A stretch of DNA of 64,000 nucleotides from Bordetella parapertussis (GCA_945897365.1 CAMDFD010000014.1:1-64000), one strand, 5' to 3'. Shown: positions 6,921 through 16,970, counted from the stretch's first letter. Program-made: numbers and translations. The notes: a model not told the origin generated them from the sequence alone.

Positions 6921-8834
6921 ATGAATGCCATTCCTAAGTTTCTAGCTGCGACTGCCGAAGTTGACGCAGCCGCGGTCGCCCCCCTGCCAAAATCACGCAA
7001 AGTCTATGAAATTGGGTCACGTCCCGATATCCGTGTCCCTTTTCGCGAAATCGAGCAAGAAGATACTGGCACTTCTTTCGGTGGAGAAAAAAATCCTCCT
7101 CTGACCGTTTACGACACCAGCGGCCCCTACTCCGACCCGTCAGTCAACATCGATATTCGTCGAGGTTTGCCAGAGTTGCGTCGCGCCTGGATCGAAGAGC
7201 GCGGCGACACTGAATTGTTAAGCGGCCCAAGCAGCACCTATGGACAGGAGCGTTTGGCCGACCCAAAACTGACCGCAATGCGCTTTGATCTGCAGCGCCA
7301 TCCGCGTCGCGCTAAAGCGGGCGCCAACGTGTCACAAATGCACTACGCACGACGCGGGATCATTACCCCTGAAATGGAATTTGTCTCGATTCGCGAAAAT
7401 CTCCGTCGCGAGCAATACATCGAAAGTCTACGCGCCACGGGTCCCGAAGGCGAAAAAATGGCCAAGCGGATGTTGCGCCAGCATGCAGGTGAGTCTTTTG
7501 GCGCCTCGATCCCCCATCTGATCACACCCGAGTTTGTGCGCGACGAAATCGCACGTGGTCGCGCCATCATCCCCGCCAACATCAACCACCCCGAAGTCGA
7601 ACCGATGGCGATCGGTCGCAACTTCCTGGTGAAAATAAACGCCAATATCGGCAACTCCGCAGTCAGCTCCGGCATCGCCGAAGAAGTCGAAAAAATGACC
7701 TGGTCGATCCGTTGGGGTGGCGACACCGTAATGGATTTGTCCACAGGCAAGCACATTCACGAAACACGTGAGTGGATTGTGCGTAATTCACCCGTGCCAA
7801 TCGGCACCGTGCCTATTTATCAAGCGTTGGAAAAAGTCGACGGCAAAGCCGAAGACCTCACTTGGGAGATTTTCCGAGACACATTGATTGAGCAAGCTGA
7901 ACAAGGCGTGGATTACTTCACCATCCATGCAGGTGTGCGTCTGCCCTTTATTCCTATGACCGCCGACCGTATGACCGGCATCGTCTCGCGTGGCGGCTCG
8001 ATCATGGCCAAGTGGTGTCTCGCGCACCACAAGGAAAGTTTCCTGTACGAGCGCTTCGAAGAAATCTGCGAAATCATGAAGGCCTATGACGTCAGCTTCT
8101 CGCTGGGTGATGGCCTGCGCCCAGGTTCAGGCTTTGATGCCAACGACGAAGCGCAATTTGCCGAACTCAAAACGCTGGGCGAGCTCACTAAGGTGGCGTG
8201 GAAGCATGACGTTCAAGTCATGATCGAAGGTCCCGGGCACGTGCCGATGCAGCTCATCAAAGAAAACATGGAGATGCAGCTCAAGCACTGTGACGAAGCG
8301 CCTTTCTATACGCTCGGACCACTGACCACAGATATTGCGCCAGGCTACGACCACATCACCTCTGGCATTGGCGCAGCGCTGATCGGCTGGTACGGTACCG
8401 CCATGCTCTGCTATGTGACGCCAAAAGAACACTTGGGTCTGCCCAACAAAAAAGACGTCAAAGACGGCATCATCACCTACAAAATCGCTGCGCACGCGGC
8501 CGACTTGGCCAAGGGTCATCCGGGCGCCGCGATTCGTGACAACGCTCTGTCCAAGGCACGCTTCGAGTTCCGTTGGGAAGATCAGTTCAATTTAGGTCTG
8601 GATCCTGACACTGCCAAAGACTTCCACGACGAGACCTTACCCAAGGACTCAATGAAAGTGGCGCACTTCTGTTCGATGTGCGGTCCGCATTTCTGCAGCA
8701 TGAAAATCACGCAAGATGTGCGTGACTATGCCAAGAAACTGGGCGTGGAAAACGATGCCGCCCTCAAAGTCGGCATGCAAGAAAAGGCCGTCGAGTTTGT
8801 CAAGAAAGGGTCTGAGATTTACCACAAGACCTGA
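6921..8834 (+). CDS. thiC: Phosphomethylpyrimidine synthase ThiC
   Basis: Radical SAM enzyme that rearranges aminoimidazole ribotide into hydroxymethylpyrimidine phosphate, the pyrimidine half of thiamin. The 637-residue product matches the long proteobacterial form. The atypical [4Fe-4S] motif lies at the C-terminus: C584, C587 and C592 in CSMCGPHFC. Other family segments include the GGEKNPPLTVYDTSGPYSDP region near the N-terminus and EGPGHVPMQLIKENM. Expression is controlled by the TPP riboswitch immediately upstream. The thiazole and pyrimidine kinase genes thiG and thiD lie 8 kb away in a different transcript. Confidence 0.98.
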   Translation: MNAIPKFLAATAEVDAAAVAPLPKSRKVYEIGSRPDIRVPFREIEQEDTGTSFGGEKNPPLTVYDTSGPYSDPSVNIDIRRGLPELRRAWIEERGDTELLSGPSSTYGQERLADPKLTAMRFDLQRHPRRAKAGANVSQMHYARRGIITPEMEFVSIRENLRREQYIESLRATGPEGEKMAKRMLRQHAGESFGASIPHLITPEFVRDEIARGRAIIPANINHPEVEPMAIGRNFLVKINANIGNSAVSSGIAEEVEKMTWSIRWGGDTVMDLSTGKHIHETREWIVRNSPVPIGTVPIYQALEKVDGKAEDLTWEIFRDTLIEQAEQGVDYFTIHAGVRLPFIPMTADRMTGIVSRGGSIMAKWCLAHHKESFLYERFEEICEIMKAYDVSFSLGDGLRPGSGFDANDEAQFAELKTLGELTKVAWKHDVQVMIEGPGHVPMQLIKENMEMQLKHCDEAPFYTLGPLTTDIAPGYDHITSGIGAALIGWYGTAMLCYVTPKEHLGLPNKKDVKDGIITYKIAAHAADLAKGHPGAAIRDNALSKARFEFRWEDQFNLGLDPDTAKDFHDETLPKDSMKVAHFCSMCGPHFCSMKITQDVRDYAKKLGVENDAALKVGMQEKAVEFVKKGSEIYHKT

Positions 8835-8849
8835 CCGGACCAACAACAC

Positions 8850-9944
8850 ATGAACCGCAGGCTTCCCTTCATCGATGCGGTCAAGGGTATCGCCTGCCTG
8901 GTCATTGTGGTGCATCATCTTGCGGTCTACGGCCCGATGTCAGAAGTGATCGGCGCCGTTTATCCTCAACTCATCGACACGCTGGTCGTCTATGGGCGGC
9001 TAGCTGTTCAGGTGTTTTTTGTCGTGGCAGGCTATTTTGTGGCTGCGCAATTCGCACCATATGGCGTCACCACGTGCATCCAGCCAGGGCCGCTCGTTTG
9101 GAAGCGCTACAAGCGCTTAATCACGCCCTTTCTTTTCGCTGTCACGCTCGCCGCGCTGATCACTGCGCTTGTGCGCCCATGGTTTGAGCACGACTCTCTC
9201 TCAGCCGCACCCACGATCGGGCAGCTTCTCGCCCATCTCTTCTTGCTCTACGATCTGATCGGTCTCGAAGCCTTGTCCGCTGGCGTTTGGTTCGTTGCGG
9301 TGGACTTTCAGCTCTTTGCGATCACCACCGTCTTGATTGCCTTGATTCACAACATGCCGTCGCGCTGGCATAGCCTGCTCCCCGTTGTGGTCGTCGCACT
9401 CACCGCGTGGTCACTGTGGCAGCTCAATTTACATGCTCAATACGAAATCGCCGCACCCTATTTCTTTGGCTACTACGGACTCGGTATGCTGGCCTACTGG
9501 GCCGCACGTACGCCAGCCAAAGGCTGGTTTCTGGCGCTGATCGCACTACTCGGTCTGATTGCGCTCGGCATCGAATTTCGTAAATCGGTTGCGACCGCAA
9601 CGCTGAGCGCGCTGATCCTCAGCATCGCCAGTGCCCGCGGATGGCTTGAACAATGGCCGCGCTCGGCCAGTTTGCACTGGCTAGGCGAACGCTCCTATTC
9701 GATTTTTTTAATTCACTATGGTTTGTGCATCGGCGTCAATGCGGTCTGGAGCGTATTTTTCCCAACGAGCCTGCTGCTCAACGCCTTGGGCATCATGCTT
9801 GCCGTCGCCGTCTCGATCGCGGGCGGCGCGCTGCTCTATCGTTTCGTCGAGTCGCGCCCGGGTGTGCTCGGCATAAACCTCACGACCACCCTGCTCGTCG
9901 TGGGGGTCTTCACTACACTGGCGATCGAAACATTGACGCGCTGA
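8850..9944 (+). CDS. Membrane acyltransferase, acyltransferase-3 family
   Basis: Integral membrane protein of 364 residues with about ten hydrophobic helices. The N-terminus MNRRLPFIDAVKGIACLVIV followed by HHLAVYG (H21-H22) is the signature of the acyltransferase-3 (OafA/NodX) family, which transfers acetyl or other acyl groups to sugars or lipids outside the membrane. The C-terminal segment with LGERSYSIFLIHYG is also typical. The acceptor is unknown and there are no glycosyltransferase or polysaccharide genes nearby to suggest one. It starts 15 bases after thiC on the same strand, so it may share the TPP-controlled transcript. It converges with metH, with a 21-base gap. Confidence 0.85.
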   Translation: MNRRLPFIDAVKGIACLVIVVHHLAVYGPMSEVIGAVYPQLIDTLVVYGRLAVQVFFVVAGYFVAAQFAPYGVTTCIQPGPLVWKRYKRLITPFLFAVTLAALITALVRPWFEHDSLSAAPTIGQLLAHLFLLYDLIGLEALSAGVWFVAVDFQLFAITTVLIALIHNMPSRWHSLLPVVVVALTAWSLWQLNLHAQYEIAAPYFFGYYGLGMLAYWAARTPAKGWFLALIALLGLIALGIEFRKSVATATLSALILSIASARGWLEQWPRSASLHWLGERSYSIFLIHYGLCIGVNAVWSVFFPTSLLLNALGIMLAVAVSIAGGALLYRFVESRPGVLGINLTTTLLVVGVFTTLAIETLTR

Positions 9945-9965
9945 CTGCCCGCAAGAGAAACGGCA

Positions 9966-12900
9966 TCAGCCAAGGCTCGGGGCCAAGGTTCGCTTGACGT
10001 CAGCGGCCGTACGGCCTGAACGCTTCACGTAATCCTCGACCTGGTCCTCGCCAATCGGACCCACGCTAAAGTACTGTGACTGCGGGTGACTAAAGTAAAA
10101 GCCCGAGACGCTCGCCGCGGGATGCATGGCGTAACTCTCCGTCAGCATCATCCCGATATCAGCACCATCCAAGACCTCAAACATCTCACGCTTGACCACA
10201 TGCTCAGGACACGCGGGATAGCCTGGTGCGGGTCGAATGCCAACATAGGCTTCTTTGATCATCTGCTCATTGGTCAGACACTCGTCGGGTACATATCCCC
10301 AGAGATCCGTCCGGACGCGCGCATGCAAGGCCTCAGCAAAGGCCTCGGCCATCCGATCTGCCAAAGACTTAAACATGATGGACGAGTAGTCATCGTTGTC
10401 TTTTTCAAATTCTTTTTCTTTCTTGTCGACACCAATACCAGCGGTCACTGCAAACAAGCCGATGTAGTCCATCACACCCGAAGACTTCGGTGCGATAAAG
10501 TCCGCCAGACATTTATTTTCCACGCCTTCGCGTTTAATGCCCTGTTGGCGCAAACCGCGCCAGGTGAACAGCACTTTTTCGCGTGTCTCGTCCTGATAGA
10601 TTTCGATATCATCATCATTGACCGTGTTGGCGGGATAAAAAGACACCACGCCGTTAGCCGTCAGCCAACGTCCATCGATCATGCGTTTCATCATCGCCAA
10701 GCCGTCGATATGAACCTTGCGCGCCTGCTCACCTACGATCTTGTCATCGAGGATCGCGGGATACTGACCAAACAAACTCCAGGTCTGAAAGAACGGGGTC
10801 CAGTCAATAAAACGAGCGAGCTCGGACAGATCGAAATTTTTAAAGGTGCGTCGACCGATAAACTTCGGACGAGGCGGCTGATACGTTGACCAGTCAAACT
10901 TAGGCTTAGCCGCGCGCGCATCCACCATCGACATCAACGGTGCGATCTGACGATTGGCATGGCGACGGCGGACGTCCTCGTACTCGACGGCAAGTTCTTG
11001 CAGATAATTATTGGCGGTTTCAGACACCAAATTCTGTGCCACGCCAACAGAACGGCTGGCATCCGGCACATAAATCACCGGTCCCTCATAGTGCGGTGCA
11101 ATCTTGACAGCCGTGTGCACGCGACTTGTGGTTGCGCCACCAATCATCAGTGGCATCTTTCGGCTACGGAAGTACTCGTCGCGCTGCATTTCACTGGCGA
11201 CATAGGCCATCTCTTCGAGACTAGGCGTGATCAGACCCGACAACCCGATGATATCAACCTGTTCAGCCTTAGCGCGATTGAGGATCTCGGCTGCCGGGAC
11301 CATCACACCCATATTGATGACTTCGAAGTTATTACATTGAAGCACCACGGTGACGATGTTTTTACCAATGTCGTGCACATCGCCTTTGACGGTTGCGATC
11401 AGAATCTTGCCCTTGGCGCGCACATCTCCACCTGCCGCGGCGATATGCTTTTTTTCCTCTTCGATAAAGGGCACGAGATGGCCGACAGCCTGTTTCATTA
11501 CGCGCGCGGACTTGACCACCTGAGGCAAGAACATCTTGCCCTCGCCGAACAAATCGCCCACGATATTCATGCCGTCCATCAGAGGGCCTTCGATCACCTC
11601 GATCGGGCGACCACCACGGTCCGCGATCTGCTGACGAATTTCTTCGGTATCGTCAATGATGAACTGCGTCATACCATGCACCATGGCGTGCGCGAGTCGT
11701 TTTTCAACAGTCTGCTCACGCCAGGTGAGGTCCTCTTCGCGCTTGGCACCACTGCCTTTGACGGAATCTGCAAACGCCACCAGCCGTTCGGTCGGCGTGC
11801 GCGTGTCATTCGCTTCAGTCAGACCGACAGGCTGTTGACGATCCAACACCACATCCTCGACCAGATCACGCAGCGTGGGCGAGAGTTCTGCGTACACGCC
11901 TAACTGTCCCGCATTGACGATACCCATCGTCAGGCCTTCGCGGATGGCGTAGTACAAGAAAGCGGTATGAATCGCTTCGCGCATCGCTTCATTGCCACGG
12001 AATGAGAAGCTGACGTTAGAGATGCCGCCTGAGATGCGCGCATGCGGCAGCGAGGCGCGGATCCACTTGGTCGATTCGATAAAATCGACCGCGTAATGAT
12101 TGTGCTCGTCGATCCCCGTCGCGATCGCAAAAACGTTTGGATCAAAAATAATGTCTTCGGGTGGAAAGCCCACCTCGTTGATCAACAAATTGTAGGCACG
12201 TGTACAAATTTCCTGACGACGTTCGAGCGTATCGGCCTGACCTTTTTCGTCAAAAGCCATCACGACCGCAGCGGCGCCATATAGACGGCACAAACGCGCT
12301 TGCTTGAGGAAAGGCTCTTCGCCTTCTTTGAGGGAAATCGAGTTGACGATCGACTTGCCCTGCACGCATTTGAGTCCCGTTTCGATCACCGACCACTTCG
12401 AACTATCAATCATGATCGGCACGCGTGCAATATCTGGCTCGGAGGCGATCAAATTTAAAAACCGATGCATACATGCGGCCGAATCCAACATGGCTTCGTC
12501 CATGTTGATATCGATGATCTGCGCACCACTCTCGACCTGCTGGCGTGCCACTGCGACCGCTTCGTCGTACTTTTCCTCGCGAATCAACCGCGCGAACATT
12601 TTGCTGCCCGTCACGTTGGTGCGTTCACCCACGTTGACAAACAAGGTCTCACCGTCAATGTTGAGCGCCTCTAGTCCAGACAAGCGTGTCTTGACGGGGA
12701 TCTCGGGCACGATCCGAATCGGCAGACTGCTGACTTTATCCGCAATGGCTTTGATGTGCTCAGGTGTTGTGCCGCAACAGCCACCCGCAACGTTGACTAG
12801 ACCCGAACGCGCAAACTCCTCTAGCAAGGCTGAGGTATCCGCAGGCGTCTCATCAAACCCGGTCTCGCTCATTGGATTGGGCAAACCCGCATTGGGATAT

Positions 12901-13739
12901 ACACAAACATAGGTGTCACAAATCTTGGCTAACTCAGCGATATAGGGGCGCATGAGCGCCGCGCCTAAGGCACAATTCAGACCAATGGTGATTGGACGAG
13001 CATGACGAACCGAGTTCCAGAAACCCTCGACCGTTTGGCCAGACAAGATACGGCCTGAAGCATCCGTCACGGTCCCGGAGACCATCACAGGCAAGCGTTC
13101 ACCGCGCGCTTCAAATACCTCTTCGACCGCAAAAATTGCCGCCTTGGCGTTCAGCGTATCAAAAATTGTTTCGATCAATATCAGATCCACACCGCCATCA
13201 AGCAAGCCATTGAGCTGCTCGATGTACGCGATACGTAACTCGTCAAACGTCACATTTCGTGCGCCCGGATCATTGACATCAGGAGAAATGGAGGCCGTCT
13301 TGGGTTGCGGTCCCAACGCACCCGCAACAAAGCGCGGACGCTCAGGCGTGCTGAACTTGTCGCAGGCCGCACGCGCTAAACGTGCTGACTCCAGGTTCAG
13401 CTCGTAGGCGAGCTCGGGTAAGTCGTAATCACCCTGCGCAATTGAGGTGGCACCAAATGTGTTGGTTTCCACCACATCGGCACCGGCCTCGAAGTACTGC
13501 TCGTGGATCGACTGAATAATGTCGGGACGCACGAGCGACAACAGTTCGTTGTTACCTTTGACATCTTTGCCATGGTCTGCAAAACGACTGCCGCGAAAAT
13601 CCGCCTCGGATAATTTGTAGGTCTGAATCATCGTACCCATCGCGCCATCGAGAATCAAAATGCGCTTGGCCAATAAACGAGCAAAAGCCGCGCCGCGGGT
13701 GTAACGCTCGATGGGGTAAGGCAAGCTTGGATAGGTCAT
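9966..13739 (-). CDS. metH: Cobalamin-dependent methionine synthase MetH
   Basis: Transfers a methyl group from methyltetrahydrofolate through cobalamin to homocysteine, giving methionine. The 1257-residue product carries all four modules: homocysteine-binding domain at about 20-340 with the zinc cysteines in NVAGGCCGTTPEH; pterin-binding domain about 370-640; cobalamin domain about 670-900 with DVHDIG, whose His789 is the lower cobalt ligand; and the SAM-dependent reactivation domain about 920-1250 (GIRPAPGYPACPEH). It is full length and intact. Its start faces the cobalamin riboswitch and btuB, placing the main B12 consumer next to B12 uptake. No riboswitch is seen in metH's own short leader. 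Confidence 0.98.
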   Translation of the reverse strand: MTYPSLPYPIERYTRGAAFARLLAKRILILDGAMGTMIQTYKLSEADFRGSRFADHGKDVKGNNELLSLVRPDIIQSIHEQYFEAGADVVETNTFGATSIAQGDYDLPELAYELNLESARLARAACDKFSTPERPRFVAGALGPQPKTASISPDVNDPGARNVTFDELRIAYIEQLNGLLDGGVDLILIETIFDTLNAKAAIFAVEEVFEARGERLPVMVSGTVTDASGRILSGQTVEGFWNSVRHARPITIGLNCALGAALMRPYIAELAKICDTYVCVYPNAGLPNPMSETGFDETPADTSALLEEFARSGLVNVAGGCCGTTPEHIKAIADKVSSLPIRIVPEIPVKTRLSGLEALNIDGETLFVNVGERTNVTGSKMFARLIREEKYDEAVAVARQQVESGAQIIDINMDEAMLDSAACMHRFLNLIASEPDIARVPIMIDSSKWSVIETGLKCVQGKSIVNSISLKEGEEPFLKQARLCRLYGAAAVVMAFDEKGQADTLERRQEICTRAYNLLINEVGFPPEDIIFDPNVFAIATGIDEHNHYAVDFIESTKWIRASLPHARISGGISNVSFSFRGNEAMREAIHTAFLYYAIREGLTMGIVNAGQLGVYAELSPTLRDLVEDVVLDRQQPVGLTEANDTRTPTERLVAFADSVKGSGAKREEDLTWREQTVEKRLAHAMVHGMTQFIIDDTEEIRQQIADRGGRPIEVIEGPLMDGMNIVGDLFGEGKMFLPQVVKSARVMKQAVGHLVPFIEEEKKHIAAAGGDVRAKGKILIATVKGDVHDIGKNIVTVVLQCNNFEVINMGVMVPAAEILNRAKAEQVDIIGLSGLITPSLEEMAYVASEMQRDEYFRSRKMPLMIGGATTSRVHTAVKIAPHYEGPVIYVPDASRSVGVAQNLVSETANNYLQELAVEYEDVRRRHANRQIAPLMSMVDARAAKPKFDWSTYQPPRPKFIGRRTFKNFDLSELARFIDWTPFFQTWSLFGQYPAILDDKIVGEQARKVHIDGLAMMKRMIDGRWLTANGVVSFYPANTVNDDDIEIYQDETREKVLFTWRGLRQQGIKREGVENKCLADFIAPKSSGVMDYIGLFAVTAGIGVDKKEKEFEKDNDDYSSIMFKSLADRMAEAFAEALHARVRTDLWGYVPDECLTNEQMIKEAYVGIRPAPGYPACPEHVVKREMFEVLDGADIGMMLTESYAMHPAASVSGFYFSHPQSQYFSVGPIGEDQVEDYVKRSGRTAADVKRTLAPSLG

Positions 13740-13804
13740 GATTGTTACGCAGTGAGATAGCCTGTTAGTTTAACAAAAGGGAGGCTGTGATACAGTGATA
13801 TCAG

Positions 13805-13985
13805 AATTGGTGCTTTCGGTGCGAACACGGTCTTGTCACAAGCAAGATCGCGCATTGGGAAAGTTAAACGGGAAACAGGGAGAACGATCCAAACGGATCC
13901 TCGTGCCTGTGCTGCCCCCGCAACGGTCAACGTCCGGTCCTTCAACAATGAAGCCCGCCTGACGCCAGCCCGATACCGGCCAGTT
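13805..13985 (+). promoter_or_regulatory. Cobalamin (B12) riboswitch
   Basis: RNA element that binds adenosyl- or methylcobalamin. The closing stem pairs AATTGG (13805-13810) with CCAGTT (13980-13985), allowing one G-U pair. Core elements are CGGGAAACAGG (13869-13879) and the B12 box GCTGCCCCCGCAACGG (13911-13926), then the GAAGCCCGCCTGACG and CGATACCGGCC segments at the 3' side. It occupies most of the 324-base gap between metH and btuB; the remainder (13740-13804) must hold promoters for both directions, but I could not fix their boxes. The terminator at 13992-14018 is its output. Confidence 0.95.
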
Positions 13986-13991
13986 TGAGTG

Positions 13992-14018
13992 GAAAAGGTG
14001 TTGAACACCTTTTCTTTT
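13992..14018 (+). terminator. Terminator hairpin of the cobalamin riboswitch
   Basis: GAAAAGGTGT (13992-14001) pairs with ACACCTTTTC (14005-14014) around a three-base loop, followed by TTTT. It begins seven bases after the aptamer closes and ends 45 bases before the btuB start, so B12 binding most likely switches btuB off by ending transcription. Confidence 0.85.
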
Positions 14019-14063
14019 GAACGTTCAGGATGTGCGGGGACGCACATCACTACGAGGTTTATC

Positions 14064-16037
14064 ATGCATCATTCTCCCAACCGGGCCACCCCCGGTCGCT
14101 CAACTATTGTCCTTGCAATCTCTACGGCTTTAAGCCTAGGAGTCGGCCTGACTGCACTGGCCACCCCGGACGCACAGGCTCAGCCTACGCCGATGGACAC
14201 AACCCCAGTTCCCAAGCTTGCTACCATCGTCGTGACCCCGACACGCGCACCTGAACCTCTCTCTCAAACACTGGGCGATAACAGTGTGATTTCCCGGGAA
14301 ACGCTCGATACGCTTCCCAACGGCACGCTCTCTGATGCACTCACGCGTGCGCACAGCATCGAAAGTGTCAACTTGGGCGGCCCGCAAACCGTCAGCACGA
14401 TCAATATTCGCGGCACCAACAGTAACCAATCGCTCATATTGATTGATGGTGTGCGGGTCAATAACGCCACCAACGGCCTCCCTCCGCTCAATGCGATTCC
14501 GCTCAATAGTATTGAGCGTATCGAAATCGTACGGGGCACCAGCAGCAGCTTGTATGGTGCGGACGCGATCGGTGGCGTGGTCAACATTATTACGCGCAGC
14601 GAGACCGACCGACCCTTTTCGGCCTACGCCAATGCCGGGATTGGCACCTATGCTTCGACCCAATACGATGCGGGATTTTCCGGCGCCAAAGACGGTTGGA
14701 GCTACAGTTTGTTTGGTGGCTATGGTCAGAGCGGCGGCTTCAATGCCACCACCTCATCCAATTATTATCAAAATCCAGACAGTGATTCGTACTACCGCAG
14801 CAATCTAGGTGGCTCACTCGGTTACACCTGGAAACCTGGACAAACCTTAAGCTTTCAGACCTATCAGTCCAAAGTCAATGGCAGCTACGATATGGGCGCG
14901 CCTTTCTTTGGAGACCGGGGGATTCAGACACTCAGTAACAACATCCTGACCAGTCGAAATGTGATTTCCTCGTTTTGGACCAGTACGCTTAGAGCCAGCC
15001 TAAGTAACGATACCTATAAAACCGTCAACGTCGACGCCTCGCAAAATTTCTACAACACGCCAGACGGTAGACAGTTTTTCAAAACCAATCAAAGTCAGTA
15101 TGTTTGGCAAAACGACTTGACCTTTTCGCCGACGCAAATCGTCAGCCTGGCCTTTGAAAGACTCGACCAACAGGTCGATGGCTCGCTGGTCGATAACATT
15201 TCACCTGGCGTCGTCAACTATCAGCAAACCTCGCGCTTTACCAACTCGCTCTTGGCGATTTATCGCGGCACCTGGGGCCCTCAGTCCGTGCAGGCGAGCG
15301 TGCGCAACGATGACAGCTCACAATTCGGAAACGTCACCACGGGCAGCCTGAGCTATGGTCTTGCGCTGACGCCACGCTGGAAGGCGAGCATCGGCGCCAA
15401 CACAGGCTTTAGGGCCCCAAACTTCAATGAGCTGTATTGGCCCGTCACGCCCTCCTTTTTAGGTAATCCAACCCTAAAACCTGAACGCTCGCAAAACATT
15501 GAAGCGGGACTCAAGTACACCACCGACAACACCCAACTTGGCCTCACGCTTTATCGCAACAACATCGATAATCTCATTTTGAACGAACCCACGATTCCGG
15601 GTAATGTTTTTTCGGCCTACACACCGATGAACATTGATCAGGCGTTAATCACGGGCATCACACTGACCGGCTCACAAAAGGTCGGACGCAATACGTTGGT
15701 GAAAGGTAGCTTCGATTGGTCCAACCCGCGTAATGCGACGACGGGGGAGTTGTTGCCGCAACGCGCGCAACGCGTATTTAAAATGGCCGTAGACCAAAGC
15801 TTGGGACGCGCTCGGCTCAGCGGTGAGTTTTTCGTCACCAGTCAGCGTCAAGACGCGCTCACGAGCGATACGCTGGGTGGCTACAGCCTGATGAATATCG
15901 TGGGCAGTTACCCGCTTACGGAAAACACAGAGGTCCAGGTGCGCTGGAACAACGTCTTCGCCAAGCAATACACCCTCGTCCAGGGCTACGCGACGCCGGG
16001 CTCAAACGTGTTTGTAAACTTGGCGATGGAAATGTAG
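14064..16037 (+). CDS. btuB: TonB-dependent vitamin B12 outer-membrane receptor
   Basis: Outer-membrane beta-barrel that imports cobalamin with energy from TonB. From ATG 14064 the product is 657 residues. This start is chosen because GAGG (14054-14057) is six bases upstream and a signal peptide follows, ending near DAQAQ (about residue 40). An in-frame start at 13989 would lie inside the riboswitch terminator. A TonB-box-like LATIVVTPTR is at about 52-61, then the plug domain (INIRGTNSNQSLILIDGVRV) and the barrel, ending in the hydrophobic FVNLAMEM. The substrate call rests on the cobalamin riboswitch, the neighbouring btuF and the BtuB-like plug. Confidence 0.93.
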   Translation: MHHSPNRATPGRSTIVLAISTALSLGVGLTALATPDAQAQPTPMDTTPVPKLATIVVTPTRAPEPLSQTLGDNSVISRETLDTLPNGTLSDALTRAHSIESVNLGGPQTVSTINIRGTNSNQSLILIDGVRVNNATNGLPPLNAIPLNSIERIEIVRGTSSSLYGADAIGGVVNIITRSETDRPFSAYANAGIGTYASTQYDAGFSGAKDGWSYSLFGGYGQSGGFNATTSSNYYQNPDSDSYYRSNLGGSLGYTWKPGQTLSFQTYQSKVNGSYDMGAPFFGDRGIQTLSNNILTSRNVISSFWTSTLRASLSNDTYKTVNVDASQNFYNTPDGRQFFKTNQSQYVWQNDLTFSPTQIVSLAFERLDQQVDGSLVDNISPGVVNYQQTSRFTNSLLAIYRGTWGPQSVQASVRNDDSSQFGNVTTGSLSYGLALTPRWKASIGANTGFRAPNFNELYWPVTPSFLGNPTLKPERSQNIEAGLKYTTDNTQLGLTLYRNNIDNLILNEPTIPGNVFSAYTPMNIDQALITGITLTGSQKVGRNTLVKGSFDWSNPRNATTGELLPQRAQRVFKMAVDQSLGRARLSGEFFVTSQRQDALTSDTLGGYSLMNIVGSYPLTENTEVQVRWNNVFAKQYTLVQGYATPGSNVFVNLAMEM

Positions 16038-16056
16038 TGTTTAGAGGCAATATGAC

Positions 16057-16941
16057 GTGTTGAAAAACACCTTCAACGTGCTTGTGGGTTTGATGGCCTG
16101 TCTGTGCGTCCTCCCCCACGCCTTTGCTCAAATCAGCGTCACCGATGATCGCGGCGCGCGTGTGCATCTTTCCGCACCTGCGCGTCGCGTCATCACGCTT
16201 TCACCCCATGCGACCGAGCTTGTTTTTGCAGCAGGCGGTGGCCCGTACATCGCCGCCACCGTCGACGCCAGCGATTTCCCAAAGGCAGCCCGCACCTTGC
16301 CACGGATCGGCGCAGGCTTACAGCCCGAGCCAGAGCAGCTTTTACGCCTCCGGCCAGACCTACTGATTGGCTGGCAAGCCTCGCAATTTTCAACCCTCAA
16401 TAGCCTGCGTATCCCCTCATTTTTAAGCGCCCCCAAGACGCTCAACGATGTACCCGATACCATTGAAAAATTAGGCGCTCTTTTTGATACTCAGGAAATT
16501 GCTCGAAATCGCGCAGCTGGGCTCCGAACCCTGCTCGGCACTTTAGAACAAACACCACGCCCTACTTCGCCTGTGCGCGTCTTTTTACAAGTCGGAGAAA
16601 CGCCCGAATACACCCTCAACCGCACACATTTATTGTCGCAAGTCATCGAAGCCTGCGGTGGCCGCAATATTTTTGGTTCAGCGACGGCGATCGCGCCTAA
16701 AATTAGCGCTGAAAGCGTGCTGGCACAGCGCCCAGAGCTCATTTTGCTCGGCAGAGTCGGGGCATCAGCACAACCCGCCTTGGATCCCGCGACACAAAAG
16801 TACTGGTCACGCCTGAATTTACCTGCCGTGCAGGCTGGCCAAAGCTACGTGATGGATTCGGATGTACTCTATCGTCCCGGCCCAAGACTTATCGAGGCTG
16901 CGCAAGCGATTTGCAGCATGATTCAACAAGCCCGAAAATAA
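16057..16941 (+). CDS. btuF: Periplasmic cobalamin-binding protein BtuF-like
   Basis: Periplasmic binding protein of the helical-backbone class (BtuF/FhuD-like), 294 residues. A signal peptide reads LKNTFNVLVGLMACLCVLP and ends at AFAQ. The mature start ISVTDDRGARVHL and the ARRVITLSPHATELVFAAGG segment are typical. The start is GTG at 16057 with AGAGG nine bases upstream; a TTG at 16060 is the alternative. It lies 19 bases after btuB. The permease and ATPase genes btuC and btuD, its usual partners, are absent from this window. A haem or siderophore ligand is possible by fold alone but unlikely given the riboswitch. Confidence 0.88.
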   Translation: MLKNTFNVLVGLMACLCVLPHAFAQISVTDDRGARVHLSAPARRVITLSPHATELVFAAGGGPYIAATVDASDFPKAARTLPRIGAGLQPEPEQLLRLRPDLLIGWQASQFSTLNSLRIPSFLSAPKTLNDVPDTIEKLGALFDTQEIARNRAAGLRTLLGTLEQTPRPTSPVRVFLQVGETPEYTLNRTHLLSQVIEACGGRNIFGSATAIAPKISAESVLAQRPELILLGRVGASAQPALDPATQKYWSRLNLPAVQAGQSYVMDSDVLYRPGPRLIEAAQAICSMIQQARK

Positions 16942-16970
16942 CGGGTGACGCCCTAAAACCGAGAAAGCTT

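Noticed and set aside
10086..11903. Long open frames on the plus strand (267 and 314 codons) opposite metH
   Set aside because: They lie wholly inside metH, whose product is clearly conserved along its length. The antisense peptides are His/Arg-rich with no recognisable domain.
13989..14063. Upstream in-frame start for btuB
   Set aside because: It begins within the riboswitch terminator and would put 25 residues before a clear signal peptide. ATG 14064 has a good ribosome site.
16942..16970. A hidden thiS gene before thiG
   Set aside because: Only 29 bases are available; ThiS needs about 200.
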